Assembly (NCBI GenBank): GCA_013813615.1
Contig: JACCRJ010000449.1
Span: 1 to 6,859, forward strand
Length of the DNA stretch: 6,859 bases
From: Lautropia sp.
Lineage (GTDB): Bacteria > Pseudomonadota > Gammaproteobacteria > Burkholderiales > Burkholderiaceae_E
Direction of reading: 5' to 3'
Within the stretch, counting starts at the first letter, position 1, and the number at the start of each line of letters is the position of its first letter. Positions 5,372 to 6,859 of this stretch are shown here, in pieces. The notes under the pieces are model-generated. The model was given only the letters and a program-made list of their open reading frames with translations, made no database searches and was not told the origin of the DNA. Made by a program: the position numbers and the translations under genes.

Positions 5372-6847
5372 ATGCAATTCACGATCAAACCCCTCGTCGC
5401 CGACAAGCTGCGGTCCCAATGCCTGGTGCTGCCGGTGCAGGCCGGCAAGCTCACCCCGACCGGTTCGGCCATTGACGGTCGCCTGGACAAGGCATTGACC
5501 GCTGCGTTGAAATCCGGGGACCTGGCGAAAAAGGCCGGTTCAACGCTGCTGCTTCGCAGCGCCGGCGCCGTCAGCCGGATCCTGCTGGTGTCGGTGGGCG
5601 ATGCGGACGAGGTCACGGAAAAGAACTATCAGGATGCCGTCCGGGCCGCATTGCGGGTGGTGATGGGCACCGGCGCGGCGGAGGCCACGGTCTGCCTGCA
5701 GGAAGTCGGCGTCGCACAACGGGAACTGCGCTGGCGCCTCGCTCAAGCCGTGCTCGTCACGCGGGAACTCGCCTACCGTTTCGACCAGTTCAAGTCGAAC
5801 AACGACGCCACCCCCACCCAGCTCGCGGAGGTCGTCTTCGCCGTCGACCGGGAATCCATCGCGGCCGCCAGGATCGAAGTCGACCGGATGCAGGCGCTTG
5901 CCGACGGCATCGACCTTACCAAGGACCTCGGCAACCTGCCGGCCAACGTCTGCAACCCGGCCTATCTGGCAGACCAGGCCCGCCGCCTCGCGCGGCGCTT
6001 CAAGCTGAAGTGCGAGGTGCTCGAGCAGAAGCAGATGGCGGCGTTGAAGATGGGCTCCTTCCTGGCGGTCGGCCAGGGCTCCGCCAACGCCCCGAAGCTG
6101 GTCGTTCTTCACTACAACGGCGGGCCGGCCAAGCAGGCCCCGGTGGTGCTGGTCGGCAAGGGAATCACGTTCGACACCGGCGGCATCTCGCTCAAGCCCG
6201 CGGCCGAGATGGACGAGATGAAGTACGACATGTCTGGCGCCGGCACCGTGCTGGGGGTGATGCAGGCGGTCGCGCAGATGAAGCTCAAGGTCAACCTGAT
6301 CTGCGTGGTGGCCGCCGCGGAGAACATGCCGTCCGGCTCCGCCACGCGGCCCGGCGACATCGTCACGACGATGTCCGGCCAGACGGTGGAAATCCTCAAC
6401 ACCGACGCCGAAGGGCGCCTGGTGCTTTGTGACGCCCTCACCTACGTCGAGCGCTTCAAGCCCGCGGCGGTCGTTGATATCGCCACGCTCACCGGCGCCT
6501 GCGTGATCGCCCTGGGCCATCATCATGCGGGGCTTTTCAGCCCCAGCGATGCGCTGGCGGACCGGTTGGGAGCGGCCGGCAAGGACATGAGCGACACCTG
6601 CTGGCGGATGCCCCTGGACGAGGCTTATCAGGAATCGCTGCGATCGCCGTTCGCGGACATGGGAAACATCGGCGGCCGCGCCGGCGGCGCCGTGACGGCG
6701 GCCTGCTTCCTGTCCCGCTTCACCAAGGCATACAAGTGGGCGCACCTGGACATCGCCGGCGTCGCCTGGAAGTCCGGGGCCAACAAGGGTGCATCCGGCC
6801 GGCCGGTGGGCCTGCTTGCCCGCTACCTGATCGACCAGGCCGACTGA
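5372..6847 (+). CDS. pepA: PepA, M17 leucyl aminopeptidase
   Basis: Cytosolic two-metal aminopeptidase that removes N-terminal residues, especially Leu, from peptides and works as a hexamer; in E. coli the same protein also binds DNA (carAB control, XerCD recombination). The protein has 491 aa against 503 in E. coli and is complete. All active-site residues are visible: Lys263 and Asp268 in GKGITFDTGG, Lys275 in SLKP, Asp286 in KYDMSGAG, and Asp345, Glu347 and Arg349 in the signature NTDAEGRL. The N-terminal macrodomain-like part covers about 1-160. I start at ATG 5372 (MQFTIKP), which matches family N-termini. An in-frame ATG at 5291 would add 27 unconserved residues, but it lies between the TATAAT box and the predicted transcription start. 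The ribosome binding site is weak (CAGG, 4 nt away). It is divergent from lptFG. Confidence 0.97.
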   Translation: MQFTIKPLVADKLRSQCLVLPVQAGKLTPTGSAIDGRLDKALTAALKSGDLAKKAGSTLLLRSAGAVSRILLVSVGDADEVTEKNYQDAVRAALRVVMGTGAAEATVCLQEVGVAQRELRWRLAQAVLVTRELAYRFDQFKSNNDATPTQLAEVVFAVDRESIAAARIEVDRMQALADGIDLTKDLGNLPANVCNPAYLADQARRLARRFKLKCEVLEQKQMAALKMGSFLAVGQGSANAPKLVVLHYNGGPAKQAPVVLVGKGITFDTGGISLKPAAEMDEMKYDMSGAGTVLGVMQAVAQMKLKVNLICVVAAAENMPSGSATRPGDIVTTMSGQTVEILNTDAEGRLVLCDALTYVERFKPAAVVDIATLTGACVIALGHHHAGLFSPSDALADRLGAAGKDMSDTCWRMPLDEAYQESLRSPFADMGNIGGRAGGAVTAACFLSRFTKAYKWAHLDIAGVAWKSGANKGASGRPVGLLARYLIDQAD

Positions 6848-6855
6848 GCGGCTGC

Positions 6856-6859
6856 ATGA
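6856..6859 (+). CDS. Possible start of the next gene after pepA (holC by synteny only)
   Basis: The last bases are ATGA, with ATG at 6856-6858, 8 bp after the pepA stop. In many Beta- and Gammaproteobacteria pepA is followed by holC, the DNA polymerase III chi subunit, whose start fits here. Nothing beyond the start codon is visible, so this rests on synteny alone. Confidence 0.25.

Noticed and set aside
2812..5616. 934-codon open frame on the minus strand
   Set aside because: It runs across lptF, lptG and the divergent promoter region in another frame. Its product is rich in Arg, Ala, Gly and Pro with no domain, the usual shadow frame of GC-rich genes.
5540..6745. 401-codon open frame antisense to pepA
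   Set aside because: pepA is complete with all catalytic residues; the antisense frame is low-complexity shadow sequence.

Overview
The window is GC-rich proteobacterial chromosome. It most likely comes from a betaproteobacterium: the LptF N-terminus looks betaproteobacterial to me, and lptF-lptG lies back to back with pepA, a layout common in Beta- and Gammaproteobacteria. The lineage call rests on recollection of these proteins, not on a database search. The organism carries an aromatic-ring catabolism cassette beside conserved housekeeping genes.

Right half (about 2949-6859): an intergenic region at 5241-5371 separates two divergent transcription units. Rightwards is pepA, a complete M17 leucyl aminopeptidase preceded by a consensus TATAAT box. 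The window ends inside what is probably the start codon of the next gene. Leftwards are lptF and lptG, 3 bp apart, which encode the two membrane subunits of the LptB2FG lipopolysaccharide extractor. The lptF start codon sits 7 nt after a -10-like hexamer with no Shine-Dalgarno, so its message may be leaderless.

Middle (2651-2948): about 300 bp without a protein gene but dense in structure. On the minus strand it holds, in order, a 10-bp direct repeat and a TTGCC-TAT-GGCAA palindrome, a possible promoter, two hairpins, a purine-rich run, and a convincing intrinsic terminator. Then come a short palindrome and the Shine-Dalgarno of the next gene. The terminator may simply close lptFG. It may also end a small RNA of about 115 nt or act as an attenuator for the catabolic operon.

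Left half (1-2650, minus strand): a three-gene operon encoding a VOC-fold protein (glyoxalase/extradiol dioxygenase superfamily), an alpha/beta hydrolase with a full Ser-Asp-His triad, and a class A FAD aromatic monooxygenase cut by the window edge. Hydroxylation, ring cleavage and hydrolysis are the three steps of a meta-cleavage pathway, so that is the likely role; the substrate is unknown. Start codons were corrected from Shine-Dalgarno evidence: ATG at 2650 for the VOC gene, ATG at 2036 for the hydrolase, and TTG at 796 for the monooxygenase.

I see no mobile element, CRISPR array, tRNA or rRNA, and no clearly novel multi-gene system. The least explained part is the structured 2752-2933 interval.
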